From positions 119,390,049 to 119,454,048 of the forward strand of contig NC_092808.1 in NCBI RefSeq assembly GCF_040954645.1: a DNA stretch of 64,000 nt. The letters are read 5' to 3'. This document shows, piece by piece, positions 11,990 to 24,629 of this stretch; within the stretch, counting starts at the first letter, position 1, and each line of letters begins with the position of its first letter. Source of the DNA: Diabrotica undecimpunctata (taxonomy: Eukaryota > Arthropoda > Insecta > Coleoptera > Chrysomelidae). Below the pieces are notes generated by a model. It did not search any database. It saw only the letters and a program-made list of their open reading frames with translations, and was not told the DNA's origin. Both the position numbers and the translations under genes were made by a program.

Positions 11990-13125
11990 ATGAATGAATC
12001 GGGGGGTGGTGTTGAGCCACCCCAGAATAATATAATATCATTAATGGATACGGAAGACAAAAGGTATATTAATTTAAATAACAGATATAAAATAAATGAT
12101 TCAGGGTATTATAATGTCTTTGTAGAATCTACAGACAAAAACTGGTCCCGTTTATCACCAGTACGTGTCGGTCATTATCTATTTAAAAACCAATATTTTA
12201 AACACGATGTACTAGACATTAAACCTGTTGGCAGAAATAAGGTAAAAGTAATTTTTAAAACTTATACTTGCGCAATTTCTCTAATTGAACATGAGCTTAT
12301 TAAGGATAATAAACTTGTAGCGTATATTCCATCATTTTTTACTCAAAAGAAGGGAATTATTAGGGAAGTCGATACGTTTTTGGATGAAAGTATATTTTAG
12401 AAAATATTGTTTCAGATAAAAATGTTGTCGAAGTAAAAAGGTTAAAACGGAAAATAATTGATTCGGATAATGAAACAATTCTTGTACCTCGCCAGATGGT
12501 CATTTTGACATTTGAAGGAAATAGCATTCCTAAGACTGTTAATTAAGAGTTGGTTAGGTTTAATGTTGAACAATATATATATCCGATTGTTCAGTGTTTT
12601 AATTGCTTTCGTTTCGGTCATACTGCTCGGCAATGCAAATCAACATCAAATCGTTGTAAAAAATGTAATCAAACTAATGATAATAATGAAACATGCACTA
12701 ACTCCCTATTTTGTTTACATTGCAACTCCACTGAACACAACTCACTCTCTAAACAGTGCCCTGCATTTAAACACTAATACAAAATAAAATCAATAATGGC
12801 TTTAGAAAACACTACCTTTAAAGAGGCAGAAACCATAGCTAACAATCCTTCATACGCCAAGGTAACTACAAATAATAGATTCGATATCCTCAATACTATA
12901 CAAAATTTCCCCGCCTTTGCCCCTAACGTCCCTGAAGGTACAAATCAAAATCAATCCTATGTACCTACCATTAAAAAAACAAGAAACAAGCGTAAAGCTA
13001 TCTCTCCTACTGCGGTCAAAAACGCACCAACTTTCCCAAGATTTCCAAATGCTACAAACACCTCATCCCAACCTATAATCCCTAATCCCTACAGGGACGA
13101 GTTTATGACGTATAAAGAAAAATAG
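11990..13125 (+). pseudogene. LINE ORF1, gag-like RNA-binding protein with zinc knuckles
   Basis: The first 136 codons (11990-12400) are continuous, then a 1-base shift moves to the frame that continues to 13125. Zinc knuckles lie at 12590-12770: CFNCFRFGHTARQC, then CKKCNQ...C, then CLHCNSTEHNSLSKQC. TAA codons interrupt this frame at about 12544 and 12775. A basic, proline-rich tail follows (KKTRNKRKAISPTAV, about 12970-13015). Family knowledge says such proteins coat the element RNA in a cytoplasmic particle. This copy cannot make the full protein. Confidence 0.8.
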
Positions 13126-13189
13126 AATGTAAAATAATCAATGAAATTCCAGCCTTGATAGAAAATATCATCAAGAAAATTAATTAATG

Positions 13190-15976
13190 CAAAAATATGA
13201 TCATTTCACGGAAAGTTGCATACAAAAGATACATTGAAGCATCAAATTTTGAAAACTATATTAAATACAAACAAATTCAAGCCAAAAGTAAACTCTTCTT
13301 TACAAAAAAACAAAAAAGTTCGTGGATTAACTCTGTAAATCTTTAAACAAAAATACTCCCATCAGTAAAATTTGGAATTTTGTTAATAAACTAGTGAATA
13401 AAAATTACCGTACAAGACGATATCCCCTGCCAAATGAACTAATAGAAGAGTTGCTGGACAAATTTGCTCCGCCATATGTTGACCTTCCTATTCAGGATAA
13501 CAGTAAAACTTGTAAATACAATATTTTTCAGGAAAGTTTTGATATGAAAGAATTTGAGGCTGCACTCAAGTCTTCAAAGTCCTCGGCTCCGGGGCGCGAT
13601 CAAATTACTTATAACATAATATATGAATTACCTCTTATAGCTAAACAAAGTTTACCAACAATTTTCAACGATTGGCTTTTCAATGGAAGATATGTGGATC
13701 ATATGAAAGAAATAGTTATTTGTTTAATTCTTAAACCTAATAAATATAAAACACTCTCCTCTTCTTACAGACCGATATCATTAATGTCTTGCATATGCAA
13801 GACATTTGAAAGACTTATTAAGACTCGATTAGAATGGCTTATAGAACATTATAGTATCCTTCCAAGTACACAATATGGATTTAGGGCTAGTGTTGGTACA
13901 CTGGATGCAATATCACATTTAGTTACAGACATTCAAATAACGTTTTCCAGAAACAATTATCTTGCTTGTTTGTTTTTAGACCTAAAAGGGGCATATGATT
14001 TTGTTAATTTAACCATTTTACACAAAAAACTATATGATGTAAGATTACCTCAAAATATAGCGACTAATAGTGTTCATTTTTATAATAATCGTGTTATATA
14101 ATATATTAAAGATCATTTAAACCAACTACACGGTCCTAGAATTGCTCATACAGGTCTTCTACAAGGATCAGTTTTAAGTCCGTTATTGTTCAACATATTT
14201 TCAGCAAGTATTCATGGCCTTTTTGACAACACAATCAATTACATCCAATACGCTGATGACATATGCATCTATACAGAGCGTAACTCGTATACTGACTGCC
14301 TGGAGGCTCTGGAATTCATCATGCAAAACGTTAATAACTGGGTAAAAAATCATGGACTGACCATTTCCCCTAACAAATCAGCCACAATGATATTCACTAG
14401 ACATAGGATTCGTACGCCTGACAAAATAAAGTTGTCTGGATATGATATACCTATTGTCAAATAATACAAATATCTTGGCATTCTTCTTGATCCCAAACTC
14501 TTATGGTCAAAACATGTGGAATATATAAAAGTAGGTGTGAAAAAGGTATTAATATTCTTAAATGTGTCACTAATCGAAGATGGGGTGCTGACCCTAAAGT
14601 TGCATTGATGTTTTACAGAGCCTACGTGCGATCTATTGTAGACTATGGTTGCATTCTGTATGGTGCCGCCAGTAACACACACTTATTAACTGTAGACCGA
14701 ATTCAGTTTAAATATCTAAGAATATGCTTGGGCACCATAAAGTCTACTCCTTGCCCTGTACTACTTGCTGAAAGTAATGAAATACCTCTTCAAAATCGTC
14801 GAGAAATTATGGCAATTAAACATATCCTGCAGCTAAGATTAAATAATAATAATCTACTTAGTCAACTGTATGAGTTATCTATTGAAAACCTCTCAAATAA
14901 ATACTGGCGCATAAAAAATTCTCCTCCACTTGCTGATGCTTTCTTAGAAACTAATGAGTATCCTAATATCTATGACAAAGAAAAAAGATTACCAATATAT
15001 AAAGCTAATTTTCAGGTAACATTAAATAAACCAAAAGTCATTATACCAAAGTACACAGAATCCCCACAAATAAACTTTGTCTTACTTAGATCCATATTGA
15101 GTGACTATAATGATCACGTAATAATGTATACCGATGGTTCCAAAAAAGAGGATGGTACCACAGGTTGCGCAATTTACATTCGACATAAAAGCGAATCTTT
15201 GAAAATTAAACTCCCATCACATTGTTCAATATATACTGCTGAAGCGGTAGCTATCGAAAAAGCATTAGATTGGCTAGATTTACACAATTTAAATAAAGCA
15301 GTAATATTATCAGATTCATTATCGGTCATTAAAGGATTAAACTCAGATATGACTCAACATAAAAGAAATAATATTCTTTGCGCTATTAAAAATAAAACAT
15401 ATAGTAAAGATATTACAGTTATTTGGGTTAAAAGTCACATTGGTATCGAGGGGAAATGAACTGGTTGACCAGCTTGCTAAAGATGCGACCCATGTTGGAC
15501 TCTATATTCTCATATTTACATTGGAGGACTTACAACAACATTATTATAACAAAATTTTTATAAATTGGAAAGAAAAATGGAAAAACATAGCAACGAATTC
15601 AAATAATCAATATTATACTATCCACCCTACCTTACCACAAGATGTTGACTATATTTTCAAATATGCAATGCCAAAGAAGTTGACAGCCACAAATACACGA
15701 CTGAAAACTAATCACGGTGCATTCCCAGCTCACTTGGCTAAGTTAAATATTATCCCTTCTGGGGTATGCTCATGCGATAATATATCACAATGTGACATCA
15801 ACCATATTCTTTTTAAGTGCGATAAACATAGGTATGAAACAGATCAGCTGTATTCAAAACTATCAGAACTTAAAATTCAGACTCCCATAAACATCACCCA
15901 TTTACTCTCCTTAGATAGTAGAGAAGTATACGAACTAATATGTAACTTTTTATTTAAAGTTGGTTACATTATTTAA
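13190..15976 (+). pseudogene. LINE ORF2: reverse transcriptase + RNase H, inactivated
   Basis: A linker (KVAYKRYIEASNFENYIKYK, about 13210) precedes the RT. RT motifs are SAPGRDQITYNII (about 13583), SYRPISLMS (about 13768), motif A LFLDLKGAYDFVN (about 13972), motif B GLLQGSVLSPLLFNIF (about 14155) and motif C YADDICIY (about 14250). RNase H residues are TDGS (about 15131), the E in YTAEAVAIEKAL (about 15240), SDSLSVIKG (about 15313) and GNELVDQLAKDA (about 15454). Lesions are TAA at 14100, TAA at 14462, a frameshift at about 14535-14550, and one extra G at about 15450 that splits the RNase H domain just before the last catalytic block. The motifs look well conserved, so decay is moderate. 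Confidence 0.85.
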
Positions 15977-16038
15977 AAACTAATATCTTACATTACAATT
16001 CTGTGGCTAAAGGACTAGTTTCCAAGCCAACTCACCAA

Positions 16039-16058
16039 ACACACACACACACACACAA
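16039..16058. repeat. (AC)n tract at LINE 3' end
   Basis: About nine AC units follow CAACTCACC at the 3' end of the I-clade LINE. Confidence 0.9.
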
Positions 16059-16060
16059 GC

Positions 16061-16952
16061 CTCTTTTTTTGCTTAAATGTTATTTATGACGCAGTAAAAG
16101 TTTCGATAGACAAGAGATAATACGCCTTTTCTATTGACTTGCACCCAGTCATTTTTAAAATTTTCTAGTGATTTTTCGGGTTCGTTTCATGGGGTAATAA
16201 ACTTGAAACAACTTAATAAATAAAATTAAGTTTAATTATTTATTTCTTTAAATAAAAAAAGAACAAAAAACTAGTGTTATTTCTTGATGTAGATAAAAGA
16301 CTTAATTGATGTATACAGTTGTATAATTGTTGTATTATTGCGTATTTACTTTTAAGCTATACCCTAACTTAAGCCTCACAGTTTATATTTACTGTCCTTT
16401 AAATATTTCCTAAGATTCTTACCAATATCTCAATGAATGTTACCTAATGTTTCCATGAAGTTAAAAAAAGTTATAACATGAACAAATACAAAGCGCAAAC
16501 CATCAATAAATTTTCGAGCGGATGAATTGTGCAGTGGTGAAAATTGAGCTGGAAATTTTACAACACCAAAAGTGTCCAAGTGAATATTTCATACATCAAT
16601 AGAAGTTTGAAACAGTTAATTTCAGTCTGGCCAATTGAGTTAACGACTAACGGCCATAGTGCCGCGATTAATTTGACTTCCAATCTGCAATTTAATTTGA
16701 ATATAACTTCTGCATATAGGGTATATTCACTAATCGTGTTCATTTTCTGTGTGCGTGATATACGGTGTAATAGTTCAAAAGCAGTGTTGGAAATTTGACT
16801 TTTTGATTCTGATTAGAAGCATACATAATTATTAGGCCCTTCCACTTATGCATTTACTCGAATAATTAGAAAAAAAAAACTCACTTTCAGCAATATGGTT
16901 TTTCGTTTCAGTGGTTAATAATGGTAAATGTTCATTTACTTATGTAAATTAC
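16061..16952. other. AT-rich stretch, nothing recognised
   Basis: Two overlapping ORFs (16544-16798 plus, 16558-16743 minus) show no motif and are opposite shadows of each other. Confidence 0.45.
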
Positions 16953-16956
16953 ATTT

Positions 16957-19443
16957 GAAGCCTACACGACAAAAATGATGAAAGTCAATTTTTATGGTAA
17001 AAGGGAATATTGTACCAAAAAACTAATTGTAAAAAGTAGGTTCGAATCACGTGCGCTACTTTGCAGTATCGCTGTAAGTCTAAGAGTTATTTACAAACTA
17101 AATAATCTCTTCCACGACAAAAATGCTGAAAGTCCATGTGAAACAATGCAAAAACGTTCTAAGTCTTTCTGCGCGGTCGCTATACAGCGCACGGTTAAAA
17201 AGATTAGTCACTCGTCTCGTACACGTGCAAGTATGCGGTTTAGTTTAGAGTCTGTTTTGTTTATGTCCATCTTCAAATAAGTAGTAGTGTATTTTAAAAT
17301 ATTATAATGGAAAAAAAGACAGAGACTGTAAATTCTGACAGCAGTGATGAAAGTACTGTGCATAACTTAAATGTGGAATCTAAGAAGAGAAAAAGAAATA
17401 GTAAAAGGTTATGTGATATTGTGAAGCAATTGAGGTTAAGTTCACACGAAATAGGACCAGATTGTAAGTGCTCCCAGTACAAATGCTTTTAAAAGATTGG
17501 TCTTTTGAAAAAAAATACCGTTGTTAAGGAATTTAATAAAATGTCGAGCAGAGATGAGCAGAACAGTTACTTGACTGGTCTTGTATCCATGACTTCAATA
17601 TAAAATTGCAGACCACGGAAAAGTGAAAATGATGTCAAATTTCGCGATAAAAGATATTTTTATAAAGTAAGAGTTCAGCGTCCGGTTTATAACCATAGTG
17701 ACTGTATTGAAGTGCCAGTTTGCATGAGCTTTTGTTTTATTACATGGAAGTACTGGACGTCGTCTACAAACGATTCAGGAGTCTCTAAAGAAAACTGGTA
17801 AGGTACCTACAGATGTGAGGGGTAAATATAAACACATACACTGTGCAAAGCCTTTGACCCCATTTGCGGCTATAAGACATCATATTAGTTCCTTTAAGGG
17901 CCGACAGAGCCACCACAGTAGAAAAAAATCTACAGTGGTGTACTTACCAGACAGTTTAATAATAAGAAAAATGTTTAATATGTATAGGGCCTTATGTCTT
18001 TTAGATATTTCATATGAGTTTTATCGAAAAATTTTTAATAACTTCAACATTAAATTTGAATATCCAATAATAGAACATGAATTACATTTGCGAAAGGCCG
18101 AAGTGTTCTATGATCGTAAAAAAGAAGCAAGAAAAAGAAGTATGAAGAGTAAAGAGTTTAAATCAATAGCGATGAATTTCCAAAAAATCTTACCTATACC
18201 AAACATTACAACCAACGACATGTATTATAGAAAACAACTTACTTTATATTCTTTTAATATTCACGTGCTGTCTACTGGCGATTCCTACTTTTATTGTTAA
18301 CCCGAAAATATCGCAGCTAATGGATCAGACGAAGTTATTTTGTTTTTGCATAATTTTATATTTTTGTAGTTAGACTCCATTTTAAGGGATTTACTTATAT
18401 TCTGCGACTTTTGTGGAGGTCAAAATAAAAACTATAACCTCTTTAAATCCATTTATTACGTAGTTATTTTCACAAGACGAATTGACAAAATTAAAATGAT
18501 TTTTCCAATAAGTGGTCATTCATATTTGGAGTGTGACAGGAATATTAGACTCATTTTCCAGCGGATCAAAGATGAAACTGTTGAAGATTGGTTAAACGAA
18601 TTTAAGGAAGTACTCACAAAACCTAGCCCATTTAAAGTCATAGAAGTAAATCAGTCCCTAATTTGCCAATGGACTCAGTTTCTATCATCAAGTTTTAAAA
18701 CAAAATGCCCATTTGCTATCAGACCTATTCGAGAAAAAGTTTGTGAAGCCATTCATCCTCAATATATTTCATTTATAACAAGCTACTATGGGCCTTTAGA
18801 AACTTATGTGATTCTTACCAACACTATTTTACCAACTGATGATATGGCAGGAACCCAAGAATTTTTTTACCCAACAGAAGTTATACAGGAAATAAATTCT
18901 AATTTTACCCACTTTTCTTCATTATTTTGTCTTTCAGATTTGTTGCCAATTAGTTTGAAAAAGTGGAAGGACTTACAACACCTTAAGCAGTTTTGTAGTA
19001 ATGCTACCAAACATTTTTTCGATAGCCTCGCTCACAACACAACGGAACAAGGGACAAGAGTCTTGTAAAGAAGAAACAGGCTGCAAAAAAATGTGCTGAG
19101 AAAAAGTAAAATAAAAAAGACAATTATTTCTATGTTAAGTAGTGGTAGTTACATAATTTTATTTTCGACTTGATTTCTTTTGGTTATTGCTTTAATGACA
19201 TACACCGTTTTTGTCTTTTTTTTGTGTATTTACGATCAAATCATTAAAAATAAAAACAATGGAAAAAACATAACAGTCTAAGAATATTTTTATCGTTTTC
19301 ACCGATAAATTATATACTCACTGAAAAACAGTGTGACTTAAATTTTATATTAGAACATTTTAAAATTAGTCTTTGAACTTTAAAATTAACTTTTATACAA
19401 AATGAATAAAAGTGACCTTCATGGTTTTTGCCGTGTAGTCTTC
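16957..19443 (+). mobile_element. DNA transposon with ~40 bp TIRs and ATTT target duplication, unclassified (possibly Sola-like)
   Basis: The left end starts GAAGCCTACACGACAAAAA and the reversed right end starts GAAGACTACACGGCAAAAA. Similarity continues about 40 bp (left ...GAAAGTCAATTTTTA, right ...GAAGGTCACTTTTA). Direct repeats ATTT flank it at 16953-16956 and 19444-19447. A subterminal copy of the terminal motif, CCACGACAAAAATGCTGAAA, lies at about 17111-17130. The interior holds a transposase-like pseudogene. A 4-bp duplication is what is known for the Sola superfamily; whether the protein belongs there is inference. Confidence 0.75.
17307..19068 (+). pseudogene. Transposase-like protein of an uncharacterised insect/cnidarian family
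   Basis: I recognise the family from its recurring pattern in insect and cnidarian 'uncharacterised' proteins, not from a named domain. The first ORF (17307-17492) has an acidic/basic start and ends with a Cys block CKCSQYKCF. One frame from 17755 to 19068 then carries RRLQTIQESLKKTGKVPTD, HHISSFKGRQSHHSRK and FNNFNIKFEYP. It continues with FQKILPIPNITTNDMYYRKQ (the family has D before LQK; here N), IFCDFCGGQNKN (about 18393) and FPISGHSYLECDRN (about 18500). The last blocks look like an RNase-H-fold DDE core. Only two stops interrupt this frame (TAA 18298, TAG about 18368); more lesions lie at 17493-17750. Confidence 0.7.
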
Positions 19444-20429
19444 ATTTTATATATTGAGTTTAAAACTAATTAGACCAGTCTGGTTAAAAAAAAGGTGGAA
19501 AAATGTTTCGCAGATATCTGAAGCTTTTAAGACATAGGTAGGTAATACTAGATGATGAATAGATGAAAAGATACTCCTAGTTTTACCTTGCGTTTTTTTT
19601 AAGCAATAATTTATGGTCACAATTTGATTTTTTGTCTATAAATTTTTTCTCTTATATTTTAAATAAACAATATTTATGTGATTTTTTTATGTCAAGAATA
19701 TCTTTATTCTCCCGTTTTTTTAATTAAAATTGATAAATAATTTACAGATATATTTGCAAAAAAGCAGTTTTTTTGCACTAATTTATAAATTTTATTAATT
19801 TATTTATTAACAAAATAAAATGGTATTAATACATATAAACATCAAGGAATTACCATCTTTTAGATTTGTGTGAAATTTCCCCCTGATCAGTCAAATACTT
19901 TATAAGTTATTTAATTTGTTTATCCCTGAGGCCAATTATTTAAACTATTGAGCTTGCCCTATGCATTATGCTAGACACATTCAGCAAATTTCATAGGATT
20001 CTTTAAGACTTAGACTATCTGAGAAGTTAAATGCATATTGAGTTTTCATCGAAATTATTTACAAAATAAACGTTAGAAAAAGGGGTATGTTTTTTGCTTA
20101 TAAACAATTGTAATAACTTCTATATTTTTTCAAGCTACAGACTTGTACGTACAACCATTGGATAACTAGTAAAAAAGCTCACATTAAAAAATAAAAAACC
20201 TTCTATGACCAATAGAAACGAAGTTAGTGACTGTTTTTAAAAAAATCATATCTCCATTGTTTATAAACATTAAGAAGTAAAATTCGCACAAATTTTGAAT
20301 GAAAATCTAAACTTTATATTAAAACTTATAGCTATAAAATTTATCTAATTTTGCGAAATGACGGTACTTTGGAAAAATCGACATAGGAAAGTGGAGAGGA
20401 TATCTGTTTCAGCTCCGTTTTTTTTTCGG

Positions 20430-21099
20430 CATCGGAATTTCAAATTGCAACACGTAAGAAAAATTTACATTATCTTGGCTTCCTTTGCAGCTGCAAGCCT
20501 CTTTTTTTTATTCTGGGGTAGCTCGTCGAAATATGAATAACTACATAGTTTTCACTGGCCGGAAAATATGGGAAAACTCGGAAAAATTGAGTCCATTTGA
20601 AATTTACCCTAAATACTTATTTTTTTTAATTTGCTCGAATAGTCTGTCGCAGTATTAATAATGATGACATAATTTTCACCCCCCATAAATCTCGGAAAAT
20701 CCCGGAAAATCAACATATGTTTTTTCATTTTATATCAATGATGTAATAATACTTATATATTTTATAAATTAAATTTCAGGTAATTTTTTACACATGACAT
20801 TATTATATTCCTTATATTAATTATAATTGTTTGTATTTTTATAATTAACAATATTGATTTTTATTCTATTTTTCTTACAAATATGATATACAATATTTAT
20901 CTAATCTGCCTTACTGCTTTGATAAAATAAGTCGATTTTTTCATCACTTGCCTTAAATTTTGCAATGTTTATTGAACTTTACTTTTTTTATTTTCTTTAC
21001 ATACATTGGTTTAAAAGTTAAAATTTGGTTCATTTATTCGACTTCACTGTCAGGTCTGAACCTTTTTGTTGCAGGTTGTTTGTCTTCACTTATTAAGTC
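20430..21099. other. AT-rich spacer between inverted arm and LINE fragment
   Basis: No feature was recognised. Confidence 0.4.
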
Positions 21100-22184
21100 A
21101 GTCTTTCGATACATTAACATATTAATGGGCGATCTTAATGCCAAGGTGGGTCAAGGTAAGGTAGGAGAACAAGTAGGAAAATATGGGCTTGGAAACAGAA
21201 ATAACAGAGAAGATCGATTGATTCAATTTTGTCAAAGTGAAGACTTCGTAATAATAAATACTTTTTTCAAATTACCTCGTCGACGGTTATATACATGGAC
21301 ATCTCCACAACATACCAAAGAAAAAATAGTGAGAAATCAAATAGACTACATTATGATAGCAAGGAGGTATCATAATGCTGTTAAATGTACTAAGACGTAC
21401 CCAGAAGCTGATATAGGCTCAGATCATAACCCGGTAGTTACTGTGATAGAGGCGAGACCAAAAAAGATTAGAAGACTACACAGAAAGGCACTAGATTTAA
21501 ATAAACTTAGAAACAAAAATATACGACAAGAAACAGGAGAAGAAATAAATGAAAACCTCTGTTCAGTGCAGCAACAAATTAATGATACAAACAACGTTAA
21601 CCAAAAATTAAAGTACATAAATACAGCTATACAAACAGCAGGAAAGAAACATCTTACAAAAACAACAACAAATAATAAGGGGTGGATGACACAAGATATA
21701 CTAGACTTGATAGAACAAAGAAGAAATATGAAGAATTACCCAGACAACTACAAAGAAATAAATAAACACATAAAAAAGAGAATAAAAGAAGCCAAAGAGG
21801 AGTGGATTAAAGAACAATGTGAAGAAATGGAAACCTATGAGAAAAAGTACGATGCGTTCAATATGGACAAAAAATTAAAAGAGATGACAGGAAGCATAAA
21901 GAAATGCCAAATAAATAAACTTAAAGACAAAGATGGAAATCTTATTGTAGATCTAGAGAATAAAATAAAAAGATGGACAGAATACCTGAATGAATTATTT
22001 GAAGACGATAGAAACAACTTAACTCAGATAATCAATGCAACTGGGCCAGACATATTGAAAGAAGAAGTAAATACGCAATAAGAAACGCTAAAAATGGAAA
22101 AGCAAATATACCTGATAAAATTCCTACAGACCTGTTGAAGCTTTTAAATGATAAATCCGTAACCATAATATTAAATTTTGCAGC
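21100..22184 (+). pseudogene. Family A LINE fragment: endonuclease C-terminus and pre-RT linker
   Basis: The 373-codon ORF that ends at 22081 contains real LINE sequence from about 21115. It shows the APE endonuclease blocks ILMGDLNAKVG, RNQIDYIMIARR (about 21340) and the catalytic GSDHNPVVTV (about 21417). A charged linker follows with KGWMTQDILDLIEQRRN and an alpha-helical KEIN...RIKEAKEEW stretch. A frameshift at about 22072 moves into YAIRNAKNGKAN...DKIPTDLLKLLN, the start of the RT domain. This is cut off where the inverted-repeat arm begins at about 22185. The first 50 codons of the ORF are not part of the family. Confidence 0.8.
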
Positions 22185-23096
22185 GAGGAGCTAAAACAGT
22201 TTCCCCTCCACTTTCCTATGTCGATCTTTCGAAAGTAACTTCGTTTCGAAAGGTTTTAAGTTTCGAAAAATTTGATGAATTTTATAGCTATAAAATTCAA
22301 TATAAAGTTTAGATTTTCATTCAAAATTTATGCAAATTTTACTACTTAACGTTTATAAACAATGGAGATATAATTAACAAAAAAATTGTGGATAACTTCG
22401 TTCCTATTGTTCATAGAAGGTAATTTTTTTTGTTAAATGTGAGTTTTTTTACCAGCTATCGAATGGTTATACGTACAAGTCAGTAGCTTGAAAAATATAG
22501 AAGTTATTACAATTGTTTATAAGTAAAAAACATACCCCTTTTTCAAACGTTTATTTTGTAAATAATTTCAATGAAAACTCAATATTCATTTAACTTCTGA
22601 GATAGTATAAGTCTTAAAGAATGCTATAAAATTTGTTAGATGTATCTAGTATCATTCATAGGGCAAGTTCAATGGTTTAAATAATTAGTCCCAGGGATAA
22701 ACAAATTGAATAACTTTTAAACTGTTTGACCTATTGGGGGGAAATTTCGCACAAATTTAAAGGACGGTAGTTCCTCAATGTTGAAATGTATTAATAACAT
22801 TTTCTTCTGTTAATAAAAAGATTAATTAAATTTATAAATTAGTGCAAAAAAACTGCTTTTTTGCAAATATCTCCGTAAATTATTTATCAATTTTAATTGA
22901 AAAAACGGAAAAATAAAGATATTCTTGATATAAAAAAATGGTTTAAATATTGTTTATTTAAATTATAAGGGAAAAAACTTATAGATAAAAAACCAAATTC
23001 TGACCATAAATTATTGTTTAAAAAAAACGCAAGGTAAAAATAGGAGTATCTTTTTATCTATTCGTCATCTAGTAACCCCCACCTATGTGGGGGTTA

Positions 23097-23422
23097 AATA
23101 ATCTATTTATTTTTTTGCAAAATGTATTTTGTCTGATAATGCGGCTGTTAATTACTTTATGTAAATGTAAGTTACTGGATTTGTAATGGTTTAAAGTATT
23201 ATTCCCCAAAATTACATAAGAGATTGATCGCTGTAAAAAATATCTATTCTATGTGATTGGGATCTAACCAAGATCATTAGTTAGTTAATCATTTTTAAAA
23301 GATCAATTTCTGAAGTTATGTTTGCAATAATTAAGCAACAAACTAACAAAAATAACTTTGCAAAGCCTCATTTGAAAGACTTTCTATGCCTTTTTAGTAA
23401 AATTGTGTCACTTTTAGAAGAA
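23097..23422. other. AT-rich spacer, nothing recognised
   Basis: No motif was seen on either strand. Confidence 0.4.
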
Positions 23423-24445
23423 AAGTGCCGAATTTGGGACAGGTGCCTAATTTGAGACCCCGTCATATATTTGTGTACGATAGGGTGACATCTAGTGAAA
23501 ATATTGAAAACTGATCATTCAGTGCGGTGGTAGTGTCGCTCTGCTTTCAGGTGACGCTTTCATGCATTTACGAAGTTCGTTCGGTGTTTATATAAACTTA
23601 GAAGACATCAAGGTAAGATGATTAAATTTACTCCCATTATTTTTTTTTGTTAGTTTAATATCAGTTAATACATTTTATGCTAATTAAACGGTAATTGTGT
23701 GGCATACATAACCAACATAAATGCGGTTTATTTTTAACGGAAAAATCCCAATTTTAAAAACCTATAGCTTCCAAATTTGAGAGTGTCTCAAATTAGGATT
23801 CCGCGTAAAATTTTTATTTTTATATATTTGTCTGTTTTTAGATGCCACCAAAAAATTAAAAATTAAACGCAAATGATATGATACGGGCGGTAAATATAGT
23901 AAGAAATAAAGAGATGGGTTATTTGAAGGCCTCAAAAGGTTTTGGAGTACCAAAAGGTACCTTAGAACGATATGTGTAATCAGACAAGACTCCAAAAGAA
24001 TTGGTTGGGTTATCAATTGGCCTCAGACCTATTCTTCCTTTGGAATTAGAAAATGAGTTGGTTGAATATGTCCTAACTATGGAGCAACGTTATTTCGGGC
24101 TAAGAGCGCGTGATATAAAACGACTGGCCTTTTAACTTGCAATACGAAACTCAATACCACATCCATTTAGCGGAATCAAAAAATCAGCTGGAAAGAAATT
24201 GTTGCGACTCTTTCTAAAAAGGCATTTGACGCTTTCAATGCGTACTCCTTAGGCAATGTAATCTGCTCGAGTAAAATCGTTTACTGCTAAAAATCTATCC
24301 AAGTTTTTTGACCAGTATGAACCAGAATATCTTAAGCTGACTAACCCTGCACAACATATATTCAATGTGGACGAAACAGGCCTTACAATTATTTAGCACA
24401 AACATAGCAAAGTAATTTCTATGAGAGGGAAGAAGCAGGTTTCGT

Positions 24446-24512
24446 CACTTACTTCAGCAAAAGAGGCAAGCTGATTACCACTTACTTCAGCAAAAAGAGG
24501 CAAGCTGATTAC
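24446..24512 (+). repeat. 33/34-bp tandem duplication inside the pogo gene
   Basis: CACTTACTTCAGCAAAA-GAGGCAAGCTGATTAC occurs twice in a row. The second copy has one extra A, which restores the family reading LTSAKRGKLITV. The duplication adds a stop in the first copy. Confidence 0.9.
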
Positions 24513-24629
24513 TGTTATTACGTGTATGAATGCTGCAGAAGTTTTCATACCACCATTATTAATCTTCTCTGGAAAAAAAATGAAAAAAGAGTTGATGTTG
24601 GGAGCTCCCACTGGAGCAGTGGCAGAATA

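Larger units (their letters stand above)
11985..16060 (+). mobile_element. I-clade-type LINE (gag-like ORF1, RT, RNase H), endonuclease deleted
   Basis: The order is ORF1 with CCHC knuckles (11990-13125), RT (13190-14470), post-RT region, RNase H (about 15115-15500) and a Cys/His tail (about 15770-15830). Presence of RNase H with a zinc-knuckle ORF1 points to the I group rather than to RTE or Jockey. The APE endonuclease normally lying between ORF1 and RT is missing: the sequence passes from ORF1 to the pre-RT linker within about 70 bp. The 3' end runs into an (AC)n tract at 16039-16058. Confidence 0.85.
19530..23087. mobile_element. Long inverted-repeat element (~0.9 kb arms), probably TTAA-flanked, enclosing a LINE fragment
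   Basis: The arm at about 19533-20425 reappears inverted at about 22185-23087 with high identity. Matches include TACTAGATGATGAATAGATG with ACTAGATGACGAATAGAT at the outer ends. GATCGACATAGGAAAGTGGA marks the inner end on the right; the left has the same apart from its first base. The right outer end is the palindrome AACCCCCAC-CTAT-GTGGGGGTT (about 23074-23096). TTAA abuts the right end and also occurs on the left (about 19526-19529), which would suit a piggyBac-type insertion. No transposase is seen inside; the spacer carries the family A piece. Confidence 0.75.

Noticed and set aside
12512..12787. 91-codon hydrophobic ORF overlapping the zinc-knuckle frame
   Set aside because: It is out of frame with the CCHC motifs that identify the real ORF1.
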